This document shows positions 37,637-49,112 of a stretch of DNA of 64,000 nucleotides, piece by piece. Source of the DNA: Candidatus Altimarinota bacterium (GTDB lineage: Bacteria; Patescibacteriota; Gracilibacteria; UBA1369; UM-FILTER-53-11). Under the pieces are notes generated by a model that was not told where the DNA came from, searched no databases, and saw only the letters and a program-made list of their open reading frames with translations. The first letter of the stretch is position 1. Each line of letters starts with the position of its first letter. The translations under genes were made by a program, and so were the position numbers. The stretch covers positions 158,280 through 222,279 of the forward strand of contig JAGOUV010000001.1 in NCBI GenBank assembly GCA_018061065.1, given 5' to 3'.

Positions 37637-39280
37637 ATGAATGCGCAACTTAAAAAAAAGTATAAAAGGGGCAAGTGGTACGTGGGGGGTCTTGTAGGCC
37701 TTTTACTGCTATATATCCTAGGTCTGTGTACCGCCATAGGTCCCGGCATGCGATACATGTTTCATCCTTTTAAGCTGCTGGGCGGTGAAAAAAATTATCT
37801 GTTGTTATTTCAGAACAACTACGAACTTCGCCCAACCGGAGGGTTTATTAGTGCCTTTGGATTACTAACGATAAAAAATGGTATTCCCACGAGTTTTAAT
37901 TTTGAGGATGTCTACGGCACAATAGATGATCACGACTTTGTACAACCACCTGAACCCCTTGATCAACTTCTCGCAGATCCCAATTATAAGGGGCATACAT
38001 TTCGAGATGCGAATGTTGCACCGAATTTTCCTACCACTGCTGCTGACTTGGAAGGTTTTCTCCACAAGACACGTCCTTTTCAAAAAATCGATGGGGTTGT
38101 TTCAGTTGATATGAGTTTTTTGGAATATTGGCTTGATGCAGTTAGAGGAGTTTCAATCAATGGAACTACCTATACGAGCACCACTGTTTTTGAGCAGCTG
38201 GAAAATCAAGTATCTAATGTTGATCTACACGATGTGAGTGCGCTTGAAAATCGTAAATCATTTACCAAAGATCTTATAAAGGCGATGGTGAAAAAATCTG
38301 CGTTGCCATGGAATCATTTTTCAGTTTTGAATTCATTTAGAAAAGCGTTCGATGATAAGCATGCACAATTATTTTTTAAGGATGAAAAACTTGAAACAAT
38401 TGCGCGCAACGCACACTGGGCAGGAACGCTCACGCCCGCAGGGCGCAATGATCTGCTCGCTATAGTGGATGCAAATTATGGCGGAGGAAAATCGAATCGT
38501 TATATTCAGCGGTCGGTTTTTTATGCGGTTGATCTGCTCGCGGGAAAATCGAAATTATATATTCGTTATGACCATCCTGGTCAGCAAAATGTTCCTTTGA
38601 GCACCGACTATAAAGGTTATGTACGCGTGTATCTTCCCAACGATCATGTGGTAGATAATGCTCAATTGAGTGGAAAAGAAAATGGATTAACCTATGGAGG
38701 TTTCGCTTACCGATTACCGGTAGAATCTACGCAAACATTATCTGCAGACATATCATTTCCTCGCTCGATATTTGATGAGTTACACTATCAATTACATGTC
38801 CAAAAACAGCCGGGCACGTTTGATGACTATTATGAAATTGCCGTTCGTATTCCGCAGGGCATGCACGTTGTGAGTGGTGATTTTTCGCAGCGTGAAAATA
38901 TTGCGATTTGGAAAGGACTTCTCACGCACGATATTGATTTGAGTTTTGAGGTAGCGCCCGATACGTTTGCGCCGCGAGTGATTCGTCAGGGACTTGGAAA
39001 AATAAATGAATTAGTATTGGAATTTAATGAACCTATTGAACCGACATCAGTGCTGCTCGAAAAAATTAGAGTCCGCGACAGCAACGTGACTCTTCCTCAA
39101 TACGATGATCTCAAAATCGTTTCATATAAGGTGGAGGGAAAGAAAATTACTTTTGTCACGGATACTATGACGGCGCAGCCAGAAGAGCGTTATATAGTAG
39201 AGGTGGGTGGCTTGCGCGATCTTGCGGGCAATGAATTACCGCAGAGAACCTATACTTTTGTACAACGTCTTGCGAAATAA
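37637..39280 (+). CDS. DUF4012 membrane-anchored surface protein with an Ig-like C-terminus
   Basis: One membrane helix (residues about 14-34), then a DUF4012-type domain marked by NYELRPTGGFISAFGLLTI, and a C-terminal SbsA/Ig-like domain (INELVLEFNEPIEPTSV...YIVEVGGLRDLAGNEL). DUF4012 proteins are frequent in candidate-phyla bacteria; function unknown. I chose ATG 37637: the -10 TACAAT (37624-37629) predicts start at 37636, and the longer ORF's ATG lies inside that box. Confidence 0.85.
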   Translation: MNAQLKKKYKRGKWYVGGLVGLLLLYILGLCTAIGPGMRYMFHPFKLLGGEKNYLLLFQNNYELRPTGGFISAFGLLTIKNGIPTSFNFEDVYGTIDDHDFVQPPEPLDQLLADPNYKGHTFRDANVAPNFPTTAADLEGFLHKTRPFQKIDGVVSVDMSFLEYWLDAVRGVSINGTTYTSTTVFEQLENQVSNVDLHDVSALENRKSFTKDLIKAMVKKSALPWNHFSVLNSFRKAFDDKHAQLFFKDEKLETIARNAHWAGTLTPAGRNDLLAIVDANYGGGKSNRYIQRSVFYAVDLLAGKSKLYIRYDHPGQQNVPLSTDYKGYVRVYLPNDHVVDNAQLSGKENGLTYGGFAYRLPVESTQTLSADISFPRSIFDELHYQLHVQKQPGTFDDYYEIAVRIPQGMHVVSGDFSQRENIAIWKGLLTHDIDLSFEVAPDTFAPRVIRQGLGKINELVLEFNEPIEPTSVLLEKIRVRDSNVTLPQYDDLKIVSYKVEGKKITFVTDTMTAQPEERYIVEVGGLRDLAGNELPQRTYTFVQRLAK

Positions 39281-39330
39281 TAATGAGCCTATATAATAGG
39301 CGAGCTTATTGTAGATAAGCTTACTAACGG

Positions 39331-39407
39331 GGGGGTGTAGCTCAGTTGGCTAGAGCGTCTGATTTGCAATCAGAAGGTCGTGGGTTCGACCCCCATCACC
39401 TCCACCA
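39331..39407 (+). tRNA. tRNA-Ala (UGC)
   Basis: Acceptor GGGGGTG paired with CACCTCC (one G-U), anticodon loop TTTGCAA (TGC), T arm GTGGG-TTCGACC-CCCAT, encoded CCA. A TATAAT at 39292-39297 is its likely -10. Confidence 0.95.
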
Positions 39408-39422
39408 GTAAAACTTTTTTTC

Positions 39423-40013
39423 ATGAAAACTCCTATCAAGATGTTGCTCATAGGAATGGTATCGGGTTTTTTGTCGTTTCTAACTTTCGTGCTCACTGAT
39501 GAAATTGATGTGAAGCTCCCGAGTGTATTTGGTTTTTTGTTGGTATATTCTCCCGGAATTATGTTTGCTGTATTCATGGCCTTAGTTTTTCTGAAGAAAG
39601 GAATCCCTAAAGATAAAGCCTTTATTATTGCCTGGATACCATTTGTAACCATGGCTTATATAATTGCTTATCATCTCGTCTATTTTATAGATCACGAGAC
39701 CGTTTTTTTTATTTCCGGAACTCTTGGTGCACTCATAGTTTCAGTTGTCTTCCACTTTTTTATCAAGAAAATTCAATTCAAAGAAGTTTTTGTTATAGCT
39801 CTTTCAGGAGGTCTACTCGGCTTAAGTTGGTATTTAGGAGAATTTGAATTTTTCGATAATCTAAATTATCCACTTCACCGTATATTCAATGATCCTCCAG
39901 ATGGAGTATTGGGTAATATCTTCGCTTCAGCCTCATATTTATATCTCTTCGTCATGTGGCAGGGAGGCATTGCTTACTTGTTGGGCAGAGCGATTTCAAA
40001 GAAGGCAACTTAG
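39423..40013 (+). CDS. Polytopic membrane protein, 196 aa
   Basis: About six predicted membrane helices and short loops; no motif I recognise. It follows tRNA-Ala by 15 nt and precedes asnS by 15 nt. asnS has its own leaderless promoter inside that gap. Function unknown. Confidence 0.72.
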   Translation: MKTPIKMLLIGMVSGFLSFLTFVLTDEIDVKLPSVFGFLLVYSPGIMFAVFMALVFLKKGIPKDKAFIIAWIPFVTMAYIIAYHLVYFIDHETVFFISGTLGALIVSVVFHFFIKKIQFKEVFVIALSGGLLGLSWYLGEFEFFDNLNYPLHRIFNDPPDGVLGNIFASASYLYLFVMWQGGIAYLLGRAISKKAT

Positions 40014-40028
40014 CGATATACTACCCGC

Positions 40029-41318
40029 ATGAATATTGAAATTAAAAATGCAGGAAGTCATGTAGGTGCAGTTGCCACGATAAGTGGCTGGATGTTTAAC
40101 AAGCGCTCAAGCGGTAAGCTCGCTTTCTTGGAAGTGCGCGATGGATCGGGAGTGATGCAGTGTGTGGTGAGCCAGCAGGCGGCGCCCAAGGCATTTGAAA
40201 TTGCTAACACATTGAACTTTGAGGCTTCAATCCATATTACAGGAACAGTTAAGCAGCATCCAAAGAAGGCAGATGTCTTTGAGATGGATGTGACAGAGAT
40301 TGCAGTGGTACAAAATCCAACGCTCGAGTATCCAATTGGAAAAAAAGAGCACGGCCCGGAATTTTTGTTAGATAATAGACATTTGTGGTTGCGTTCAGCA
40401 CGTCAGGCGGCGATTCTCAGAATTCGTCACACTGCTATGTATGGCATCATGGAGTTTTTGGATAATGAAGGGTTCACGCGTACCGATGCACCGATATTTA
40501 CGCCCAATGCATGTGAGGGAACGACGACACTTTTTTCCGTCGATTATTTTGATGAGGGCAAAGCGTATCTCACACAGTCAGGACAACTCTATATAGAGTC
40601 GACAATTTTCTCACTGGGAAAAGTCTATGACTTTGGTCCCGTCTTCCGCGCAGAAAAATCCAAGACGCGCCGTCACTTAACTGAATTCTGGATGATGGAT
40701 GCCGAGATGGCCTTCTGTGATCAGAAGATGAATATGGACGTGCAGGAGCGGATGTTCGTGCATGTGGTAGAGAAAGTTTTGAAACGCAACGCAAAAGATC
40801 TCGCGGTTTTGGAGCGCGATATTGCAGAATTAGAAAATACGAAAAGTCCGTTTCATCACATCACTCATAAAGATGCATGGAAGAAATTAGCGGATGCAGG
40901 ATTTGCTCCGCGCGAGGATGATGACTTCGGAGCAGAGGAGGAAGTTGCGCTTGCGAATATGTTTGATCGTCCCGTTTTTGTAGAAAATTATCCCGCAAAA
41001 GTTAAGGCCTTCTATATGAAGCGTGATCCGAGCGATCACGAACGTGTATTGTGTGCAGATTTATTATTGCCCAAATACGGAGAGGTGATTGGAGGTAGTC
41101 AGCGTGAGGACGATATCGCACTGCTTGAGCAGCGCATAAAAGAGCACGGCTTGAATCAAAAAGATTTTGAGTGGTATTTAGATCTGCGTCGCTTTGGCTC
41201 AGTGCCCCACAGCGGATTCGGTATCGGCCTTGAGCGTATGGTGACCTGGCTCTGCGGCTTGCAGCATGTTCGAGAATCAATTCCATTCCCACGTTTGATT
41301 AATCGCGTAACGCCATAA
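40029..41318 (+). CDS. asnS: Asparaginyl-tRNA synthetase
   Basis: Class IIb synthetase of 429 aa: N-terminal OB-fold anticodon domain (VATISGWMFNKRSSGKLAFLEVRDGSG), motif 2 FGPVFRAEKSKTRRHLTEFWMMDAEMAF, motif 3 GFGIGLERMVTWL, and TTLFSVDYF...YLTQSGQLYIE, typical of AsnRS. An archaeal-type AspRS is less likely. TATACT (40017-40022) predicts transcription start exactly on ATG 40029, a clean leaderless gene. Confidence 0.92.
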   Translation: MNIEIKNAGSHVGAVATISGWMFNKRSSGKLAFLEVRDGSGVMQCVVSQQAAPKAFEIANTLNFEASIHITGTVKQHPKKADVFEMDVTEIAVVQNPTLEYPIGKKEHGPEFLLDNRHLWLRSARQAAILRIRHTAMYGIMEFLDNEGFTRTDAPIFTPNACEGTTTLFSVDYFDEGKAYLTQSGQLYIESTIFSLGKVYDFGPVFRAEKSKTRRHLTEFWMMDAEMAFCDQKMNMDVQERMFVHVVEKVLKRNAKDLAVLERDIAELENTKSPFHHITHKDAWKKLADAGFAPREDDDFGAEEEVALANMFDRPVFVENYPAKVKAFYMKRDPSDHERVLCADLLLPKYGEVIGGSQREDDIALLEQRIKEHGLNQKDFEWYLDLRRFGSVPHSGFGIGLERMVTWLCGLQHVRESIPFPRLINRVTP

Positions 41319-41320
41319 CC

Positions 41321-41557
41321 ATGAGATTTCTCGTCGGCATCATCGGTTTCCCTCTAGGCATCGTGTTTGTCGTCTATAGGGAGAAGATTAAACGTTTTAC
41401 GGGCGAATTTGCTGCGTTTGAAAAATGGTTCGGTCCCGGTGGCACCTACACCGGGCTGATTATTGTTGGATTGGGGATCTCAATTCTTTCACTTATGTAT
41501 GCACTGGGTACCTTACAATCACTCGGTCAGTCTCTCTTGGGTCCGTTTTTTCAATAA
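41321..41557 (+). CDS. Small two-helix membrane protein
   Basis: 78 aa with two predicted membrane helices (residues 3-19 and about 44-65). It starts 2 nt after the asnS stop, so it is cotranscribed. No recognised family. Confidence 0.65.
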   Translation: MRFLVGIIGFPLGIVFVVYREKIKRFTGEFAAFEKWFGPGGTYTGLIIVGLGISILSLMYALGTLQSLGQSLLGPFFQ

Positions 41558-41711
41558 GAATTTCGCAAAAAGCATCGCAAAATATATATACTGGGCAAGT
41601 TATCTAAAAATACGCAACAATGTTTTTCAGGTTAGTTTGGCTTAAAATAAGCAAAAAATATGCGCCACGTCTTGCTTTGGCGATTCTGAGTAAAATTACT
41701 CTATTTTCTAT

Positions 41712-41739
41712 TTGACTTAGAGAAGTCCGTCACTATAAT
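41712..41739 (+). promoter_or_regulatory. 23S-5S rRNA promoter
   Basis: TTGACT (41712-41717), 16 bp, TATAAT (41734-41739); predicted start 41746. The leader to 23S is about 230 nt. Nothing is assigned in 41558-41711. Confidence 0.85.
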
Positions 41740-41758
41740 AAGACAGCTAGTTTAGCCT

Positions 41759-41797
41759 ATGCATTTTTCACCACCCCCTAGTTCCAAACCGAAGTAG
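41759..41797 (+). CDS. Candidate 12-codon leader ORF in the 23S rRNA leader
   Basis: ATG 41759 to TAG 41795-41797 encodes MHFSPPPSSKPK, with a Pro-Pro-Pro run known to slow ribosomes that lack EF-P help. It begins 13 nt after the predicted transcription start. Its codons coincide with the 5' arm of the antiterminator hairpin, so ribosomes on this ORF would favour the terminator just downstream. Its expression is inferred only from this geometry. Confidence 0.45.
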   Translation: MHFSPPPSSKPK

Positions 41798-41852
41798 CAC
41801 TACGCAATCGATTGTTTGGACCTGAGGGGTGAGTGGAAACACCACCCTTTTT
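41775..41852 (+). terminator. Antiterminator/terminator switch in the 23S leader
   Basis: Terminator: GGGTGAGTG (41827-41835), GAAA loop, CACCACCC (41840-41847), one bulged A, then T5 (41848-41852). Alternative hairpin: TCCAAAC (41783-41789) with GTTTGGA (41814-41820), AG (41780-41781) with CT (41822-41823), and CCCCT (41775-41779) with AGGGG (41825-41829). The alternative fold uses up the 5' arm of the terminator, so the two are mutually exclusive. The terminator would stop transcription before the 23S gene. Confidence 0.7.
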
Positions 41853-41861
41853 GTTTACTGA

Positions 41862-41876
41862 GATCTTTAACAACTT
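41862..41876 (+). promoter_or_regulatory. boxA-like element, 23S leader
   Basis: GATCTTTAACAACTT closely matches the rRNA boxA core CTTTAACAA. It lies downstream of the leader terminator, so it would act only on transcripts that pass it. Confidence 0.65.
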
Positions 41877-41927
41877 GTAGTCAGAAAATTTAATTCTTTG
41901 TCTAACAATTGTTTTTCTTAGCAATTG

Positions 41928-41974
41928 CTAGTTAAAGGCGTTTATATTCATTCTCTATTTATAGAGAGTGAATG
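41928..41974 (+). other. 23S processing stem (5' arm) and adjacent hairpin
   Basis: CTAGTTAAAGGCG (41928-41940) is perfectly complementary to CGCCTTTAACTAG (44960-44972) on the far side of the 23S gene, and pairing continues outward with one gap. This should form the RNase III-type precursor stem. A separate hairpin (ATTCATTCTCTAT/ATAGAGAGTGAAT, 41946-41974) lies just before the mature 5' end. Confidence 0.75.
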
Positions 41975-41977
41975 TCT

Positions 41978-44958
<2,981 letters not shown>

Positions 44959-45069
44959 TCGCCTTTAACTAGCAGTTTGCTGAGCAAAACAAGCAACTGC
45001 ACTAGAAAAGAATTAAAAAATTGACTACAGTAAGTACTCTATAAACAGAACGGTTCCCTTAAAAAGGCA

Positions 45070-45189
45070 CTGTTCTGGTGTCTATTCCGAATTGGTCACA
45101 CCCGTTCCCATCCCGAACACGGCAGTTAAGCAATTCAGGGCCGATGATAGTAGCCATTGGGCTGCAAAAGTAGGTCGACGCCAGAACAG
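45070..45189 (+). rRNA. rrf: 5S ribosomal RNA
   Basis: About 120 nt with terminal stem CACTGTTCTGG/CCAGAACAGTG, the CCGTTCCCATCCCGAACACGG arm and GATGATAGTAGCC. It follows the 23S gene by about 110 nt and ends in a T7 run. Confidence 0.92.
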
Positions 45190-45198
45190 TGTTTTTTT
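45180..45198 (+). terminator. Terminator of the 23S-5S unit
   Basis: The closing 5S stem is followed directly by GTTTTTTT, which should end transcription of the unit. Confidence 0.7.
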
Positions 45199-45210
45199 AG
45201 TTGCCTTTAA

Positions 45211-46041
45211 TTATCGGTCCAAGCCATATCTTCTGCGTAGCATATCCATAATGTCAGGATCAAGATAGTCATGCGATACATTTTGCTCAATATAGTCGAC
45301 TGTTTCTTGAGCGAACGCTCTCATGCCTGCCTCATCCATATTCATCATTTTTAGCTTGATGGGGTCATATGCATCACCAAACACCAAATCGCTAGCTAGC
45401 CGCGTGTACAACATATCTTTGTATCCTCTTGCCACATCGCCGTCCATTCGTGAAGTAACGTTGTCATTGTGATACTGTGCGGCATTCATGAATTCAGATT
45501 TATTTGCTCTCAATTTCCGATAATTCTCAGTTGCGATTATCATATTCGATAATTTTCCATCGATATCAACGTCAGCCCCCATATTTTTCAATTTTTCTTT
45601 CATTATTCTGTCAGCTTCTTCAGTACTTGTAGTGGAGGCTATAGTAAAAAATTCCTTTCTAAATCGATTTACAAATTGCTTTGCGCTTTCGTAGTGGCCA
45701 TCTAATGCTTTTGCTAGAAGTTCACTATCATCAATCTCATCATTTTCAACTTTGTCAGTTTCTTCATCATGTCCGCTCGCTCGTTCAGCAATTCGTGCCA
45801 ATGCCTCAGCAAATTTAGTCATATCGGGTTTTTCCGAGTGCGCTCCTGTCCCATCTACATCTCTCTGGTCAGGTTGGTCAGGCGCTCCACCAACTGCACC
45901 TGCAACAGCCCTATTCGTAGCCGCACCGTTCACATCAATGGGATTATCTTTTGCAGCAGCCCAGACGGTCAACGCGGCAGCGGCAGCAAGAGGTGCTAAC
46001 ATGCTTAACTTTTTCCCTGAGTGATCGGGTGTTTTTTTCAT
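45211..46041 (-). CDS. Putative secreted or membrane-tethered protein, 276 aa
   Basis: N-terminal basic stretch and an Ala-rich hydrophobic segment (MLAPLAAAAALTVWAAA) that is a signal peptide or anchor, then a low-complexity Gly/Asp linker and a helical, acidic domain. No recognised motif. It follows the VirB4-N-like gene by 8 nt and may belong to that transfer/pilus-type cluster. It converges on the 5S gene. Confidence 0.65.
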   Translation of the reverse strand: MKKTPDHSGKKLSMLAPLAAAAALTVWAAAKDNPIDVNGAATNRAVAGAVGGAPDQPDQRDVDGTGAHSEKPDMTKFAEALARIAERASGHDEETDKVENDEIDDSELLAKALDGHYESAKQFVNRFRKEFFTIASTTSTEEADRIMKEKLKNMGADVDIDGKLSNMIIATENYRKLRANKSEFMNAAQYHNDNVTSRMDGDVARGYKDMLYTRLASDLVFGDAYDPIKLKMMNMDEAGMRAFAQETVDYIEQNVSHDYLDPDIMDMLRRRYGLDR

Positions 46042-46049
46042 TAAATATT

Positions 46050-46784
46050 TTAGTGCCCTAGTTGAGCTTCACTTTGAATGGTAGTTTGTGCCGAATCCTC
46101 AACCTTTTCATTGCGCGCAGTCATGGGGTTGAAGATCTGATAGAACATGGCGATCAATTCGGTTGTTTTTAGTTGTTCCACTTTCAGTCCGCAGTTTTCT
46201 AGTGATGTGGAGCTTGTTAAAACCCTTTGTGTAAGGGTTTTTTTGAGCTGTTCAAATTCTTGATGTTTTTTCATAATTGCCCCGATGGTCTCGGCGGGAT
46301 GCATACGATCCCAAAAAGACTGCACAAAACTTGGTTTTGAGGCACGAGCAGGATCCATGGGAATCACCACATAGAATTCTTTTTCCATAATGTCTGCGTA
46401 TTCGATCAAACGCTGAACATACTCAATATATTCATAGGTCTGACGTTGAAGGAGTGTATTACTTTGTTTCTCGCCCATTTTTCTCAACTTTTCGATATAG
46501 GTGTCCAAATCCAATTTTCTCGAGCGAATTACAACCTGTACGGGAAATTCGAGCGTATTGAGAAATGCTTGATATGAGTAAATAATGGCATTCTGCTCAT
46601 CTTCCGACTTCAAATTAAAGTTAATACTTGAAACTTTCAGCACGGCGCGCAAGCCACCATTTTTGAGCACAACGGTATTATCACGAATCTCTGATATTCT
46701 CAGATGCAGCTGCGTGGCAGCTTTTGGATTCATGTGTCCGTTATTTTTTACGCTCTCTGAATTTTTGGCGAAAATGTTATACAT
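46050..46784 (-). CDS. VirB4/TraC N-terminal-like protein without the ATPase domain
   Basis: 244 aa. The first 150 residues (LHLRISEIRDNTVVLKNGGL..., SVKVSSINFNLKSEDEQNAI-type block, FLNTLEFPVQVVIRSRKLDLD) match the N-terminal domain that precedes the ATPase of VirB4/TraC in type IV secretion. No Walker A or B is present and no ATPase gene follows. The gene comes 20 nt after the PrgI-like gene, the usual neighbour of VirB4. TATGAT just upstream predicts about 4 nt of leader. Either the system is split across loci or this is a remnant with another role. Confidence 0.72.
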   Translation of the reverse strand: MYNIFAKNSESVKNNGHMNPKAATQLHLRISEIRDNTVVLKNGGLRAVLKVSSINFNLKSEDEQNAIIYSYQAFLNTLEFPVQVVIRSRKLDLDTYIEKLRKMGEKQSNTLLQRQTYEYIEYVQRLIEYADIMEKEFYVVIPMDPARASKPSFVQSFWDRMHPAETIGAIMKKHQEFEQLKKTLTQRVLTSSTSLENCGLKVEQLKTTELIAMFYQIFNPMTARNEKVEDSAQTTIQSEAQLGH

Positions 46785-46804
46785 AACAAAGTTTGATCAT
46801 AGAA

Positions 46805-47257
46805 TTATCCGTGATGTGAGGTTATCGATGCAGCATGTGTATCCACAAGCTTTGTGACTTCTTCAAGTTTTTTTCGTCTATCTGATGCGGCTACCGCTGC
46901 GGTAGGTCCAGCTTTGACCGGAGCAAATGTTTGATATGATTCCAAAACTGAGCGAATGACATCTCCTTTTATTTTCTGCCAGGTTCGTTTCTGAGGTTTA
47001 AATTTATATTCCACAATGGAGAGTATGAGTTTCTCAAAAGGTATGTCGTGAAAACGTATAAACGCAAAGGCGATGGTGATGATCGCAATAAAGGCAACTG
47101 GTGGAAGCCATACTTCTACAAAATACTGTTTACTGAGGATCGTATAGAATCCATATGCAAGTCCACCCCCCAGCGTCACAATGATCAGCTGTCGTAAGGT
47201 GAGAAATCCGACGATTTTGTCGGCTCGTAATACATCTTGGGGTACCTTGAATTGCAT
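46805..47257 (-). CDS. PrgI-family membrane protein
   Basis: 150 aa with the PrgI signature: QFKVPQDVLRADKIVGFLTLRQL, two membrane helices, then FHDIPFEKLILSIVEYKFKPQKRTW. PrgI is the VirB3-like partner of VirB4 in Gram-positive conjugation systems and is common in candidate-phyla genomes. I chose the second ATG (47257): the minus-strand -10 TATAAT (47269-47264) puts the transcription start exactly there. Confidence 0.85.
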   Translation of the reverse strand: MQFKVPQDVLRADKIVGFLTLRQLIIVTLGGGLAYGFYTILSKQYFVEVWLPPVAFIAIITIAFAFIRFHDIPFEKLILSIVEYKFKPQKRTWQKIKGDVIRSVLESYQTFAPVKAGPTAAVAASDRRKKLEEVTKLVDTHAASITSHHG

Positions 47258-47306
47258 CATAGTATTATATCAAAAAATGCCTATTTATGCTAATAATATC
47301 TGGCAT

Positions 47307-49112
47307 ATGGCTGATCTGTCCCGAATTCGCAATTTCTGCATTATAGCGCATATTGATCACGGAAAATCGACTCTCGCCGACCGTTTTTTGGAGGTGACGG
47401 GGACGGTGGCCGCTCGTGATATGAAGCATGCCCAGATGTTGGACTCGATGGAGTTGGAGCAGGAGAAGGGAATTACGATCAAATTGGCGCCCGTGCGCAT
47501 GACCTGGAAACGGGGGAAAGAAGAGTTCATTTTGAACCTTATTGATACGCCAGGGCATGTGGATTTTAGTTATGAGGTTTCTCGTAGTTTGGCGGCTGTG
47601 GAAGGTGCGATTTTAGTGGTTGATGCGACACAGGGAATTCAGGCGCAGACATTGGCCAATACCTACATGGCGATGGAACATAACCTGACTATTATTCCGG
47701 TAATCAATAAAATTGATCTGCCCGCTGCGGATATTGAGCGTGTTACGGAAGAATTGAAAAATACACTGGCTGTGGATGAGAGTGAGATTATTTCAATTTC
47801 AGCAAAATCGGGTCTCAATGTGGAACAATTAATCGAGGCAATTATCGATCGTATTCCGCCGCCCAAAGAATTCGCAGATACGGAAGAAACAAAGGCAGTG
47901 GTATTTGACTCTGTCTACGATAGTTACAAAGGAGTGGTGACATTTGTGCGTGTGTTTCAGGGTTCGATTAAGAGAGGGGATAACATGAGGTTTTTACATT
48001 CAAATCAGGATATTGAGGTGCTTGAAGTGGGCTACTTTAAGCCTAAATACGCTCCTTCAGCCGTTCTACAGTGTGGCGAAATTGGATATGTAGTAACGGG
48101 GGTAAAAGGAGTGGGTGAGGCGCGCGTGGGTGATACGCTTTGGAGGGGGTCTAACACAAATCCGGCGCCGCTCCCGGGTTATAAAAAAGTGGTGCCATTT
48201 GTATATGCAGGTATTTTTCCTACCGCGGGTGATGACTATGAAATGTTAAAAGACGCGCTCATGAAGTTGTCATTAAATGATGCATCATTGGTATACGAGG
48301 TAGAAAGTTCCGCGGCGTTAGGACATGGATTTAGATGTGGATTCCTTGGCTTGTTGCATATGGAAATCGTGCAGGAGCGTCTTGAGCGTGAATATAATTT
48401 GTCACTCATTGCAACTGCACCGAGCGTGTCCTACGAGGTCGTGAGAACCAACGGAGAAGTGGTTCCGGTTTCAAATCCGTCTGAGTTGCCCGAGCCTAAT
48501 TACTACACCGATATTCGTGAGCCGTGGATGAAAGTAGAAATCATCGTGCCGCGGGATTATATTGGCGTGATCATGAAGTTGTGTGAAGAGCGTCGTGGAA
48601 TCAATAAAAATCTCGTTTACCTAGAGGCGATACGTGCGATTTTGACCTTTGAGATGCCACTTGCGCAGATCGTCACCGATTTTTATGATGAGCTCAAGAG
48701 CATTACCTCCGGCTATGCTTCTATGAATTATGAGTTTATCGAGTATCGAGCAGAAGATTTAGTGAAGCTTGATATTTTGTTGGCGAGTGAAAAAGTTGAT
48801 GCGCTTTCATTAATCGTTCATCGCTCAGATGCATATCATATTGGTGCTGAACTCACGAAACGTTTGAAAGAAATTATTCCAAAAGCTCAATTTGAAATTA
48901 CGATCCAGGCTGCAATCGGTTTTAAAATCATTGCGCGTGAGACGATTTCAGCTATGAGAAAAGATGTCATCGGCTATTTGTATGGTGGCGACAGAAGCCG
49001 AAAAGATAAACTTTTGAAAAAGCAAAAGGCAGGTAAGAAACGCATGAAAAAAGTCGGCAAGGTTGATCTTCCTCAAGAGGCGTTTTTGGCAATTCTTAAG
49101 AAACGAGAATAA
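47307..49112 (+). CDS. lepA: Elongation factor 4 (LepA)
   Basis: Ribosomal GTPase. G motifs AHIDHGKSTL, DTPGHVDF, NKIDLPAAD; then EF-G-like domains and the LepA-specific C-terminal domain (GYLYGGDRSRKDKLLKKQKAGKKRMK). 601 aa from ATG 47307 (MADLSRIRNF). The longer ORF upstream runs back through the divergent PrgI gene. TAATAA/TAATAT at 47291-47299 predicts a leader of 1-4 nt. Converges on the pseudouridine synthase gene with a 17-nt overlap. Confidence 0.96.
   Translation: MADLSRIRNFCIIAHIDHGKSTLADRFLEVTGTVAARDMKHAQMLDSMELEQEKGITIKLAPVRMTWKRGKEEFILNLIDTPGHVDFSYEVSRSLAAVEGAILVVDATQGIQAQTLANTYMAMEHNLTIIPVINKIDLPAADIERVTEELKNTLAVDESEIISISAKSGLNVEQLIEAIIDRIPPPKEFADTEETKAVVFDSVYDSYKGVVTFVRVFQGSIKRGDNMRFLHSNQDIEVLEVGYFKPKYAPSAVLQCGEIGYVVTGVKGVGEARVGDTLWRGSNTNPAPLPGYKKVVPFVYAGIFPTAGDDYEMLKDALMKLSLNDASLVYEVESSAALGHGFRCGFLGLLHMEIVQERLEREYNLSLIATAPSVSYEVVRTNGEVVPVSNPSELPEPNYYTDIREPWMKVEIIVPRDYIGVIMKLCEERRGINKNLVYLEAIRAILTFEMPLAQIVTDFYDELKSITSGYASMNYEFIEYRAEDLVKLDILLASEKVDALSLIVHRSDAYHIGAELTKRLKEIIPKAQFEITIQAAIGFKIIARETISAMRKDVIGYLYGGDRSRKDKLLKKQKAGKKRMKKVGKVDLPQEAFLAILKKRE

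Noticed and set aside
45021..45045. TTGACT...TATAAA as a separate 5S promoter
   Set aside because: The spacer is only 13 bp, and the 23S transcript should continue into 5S.
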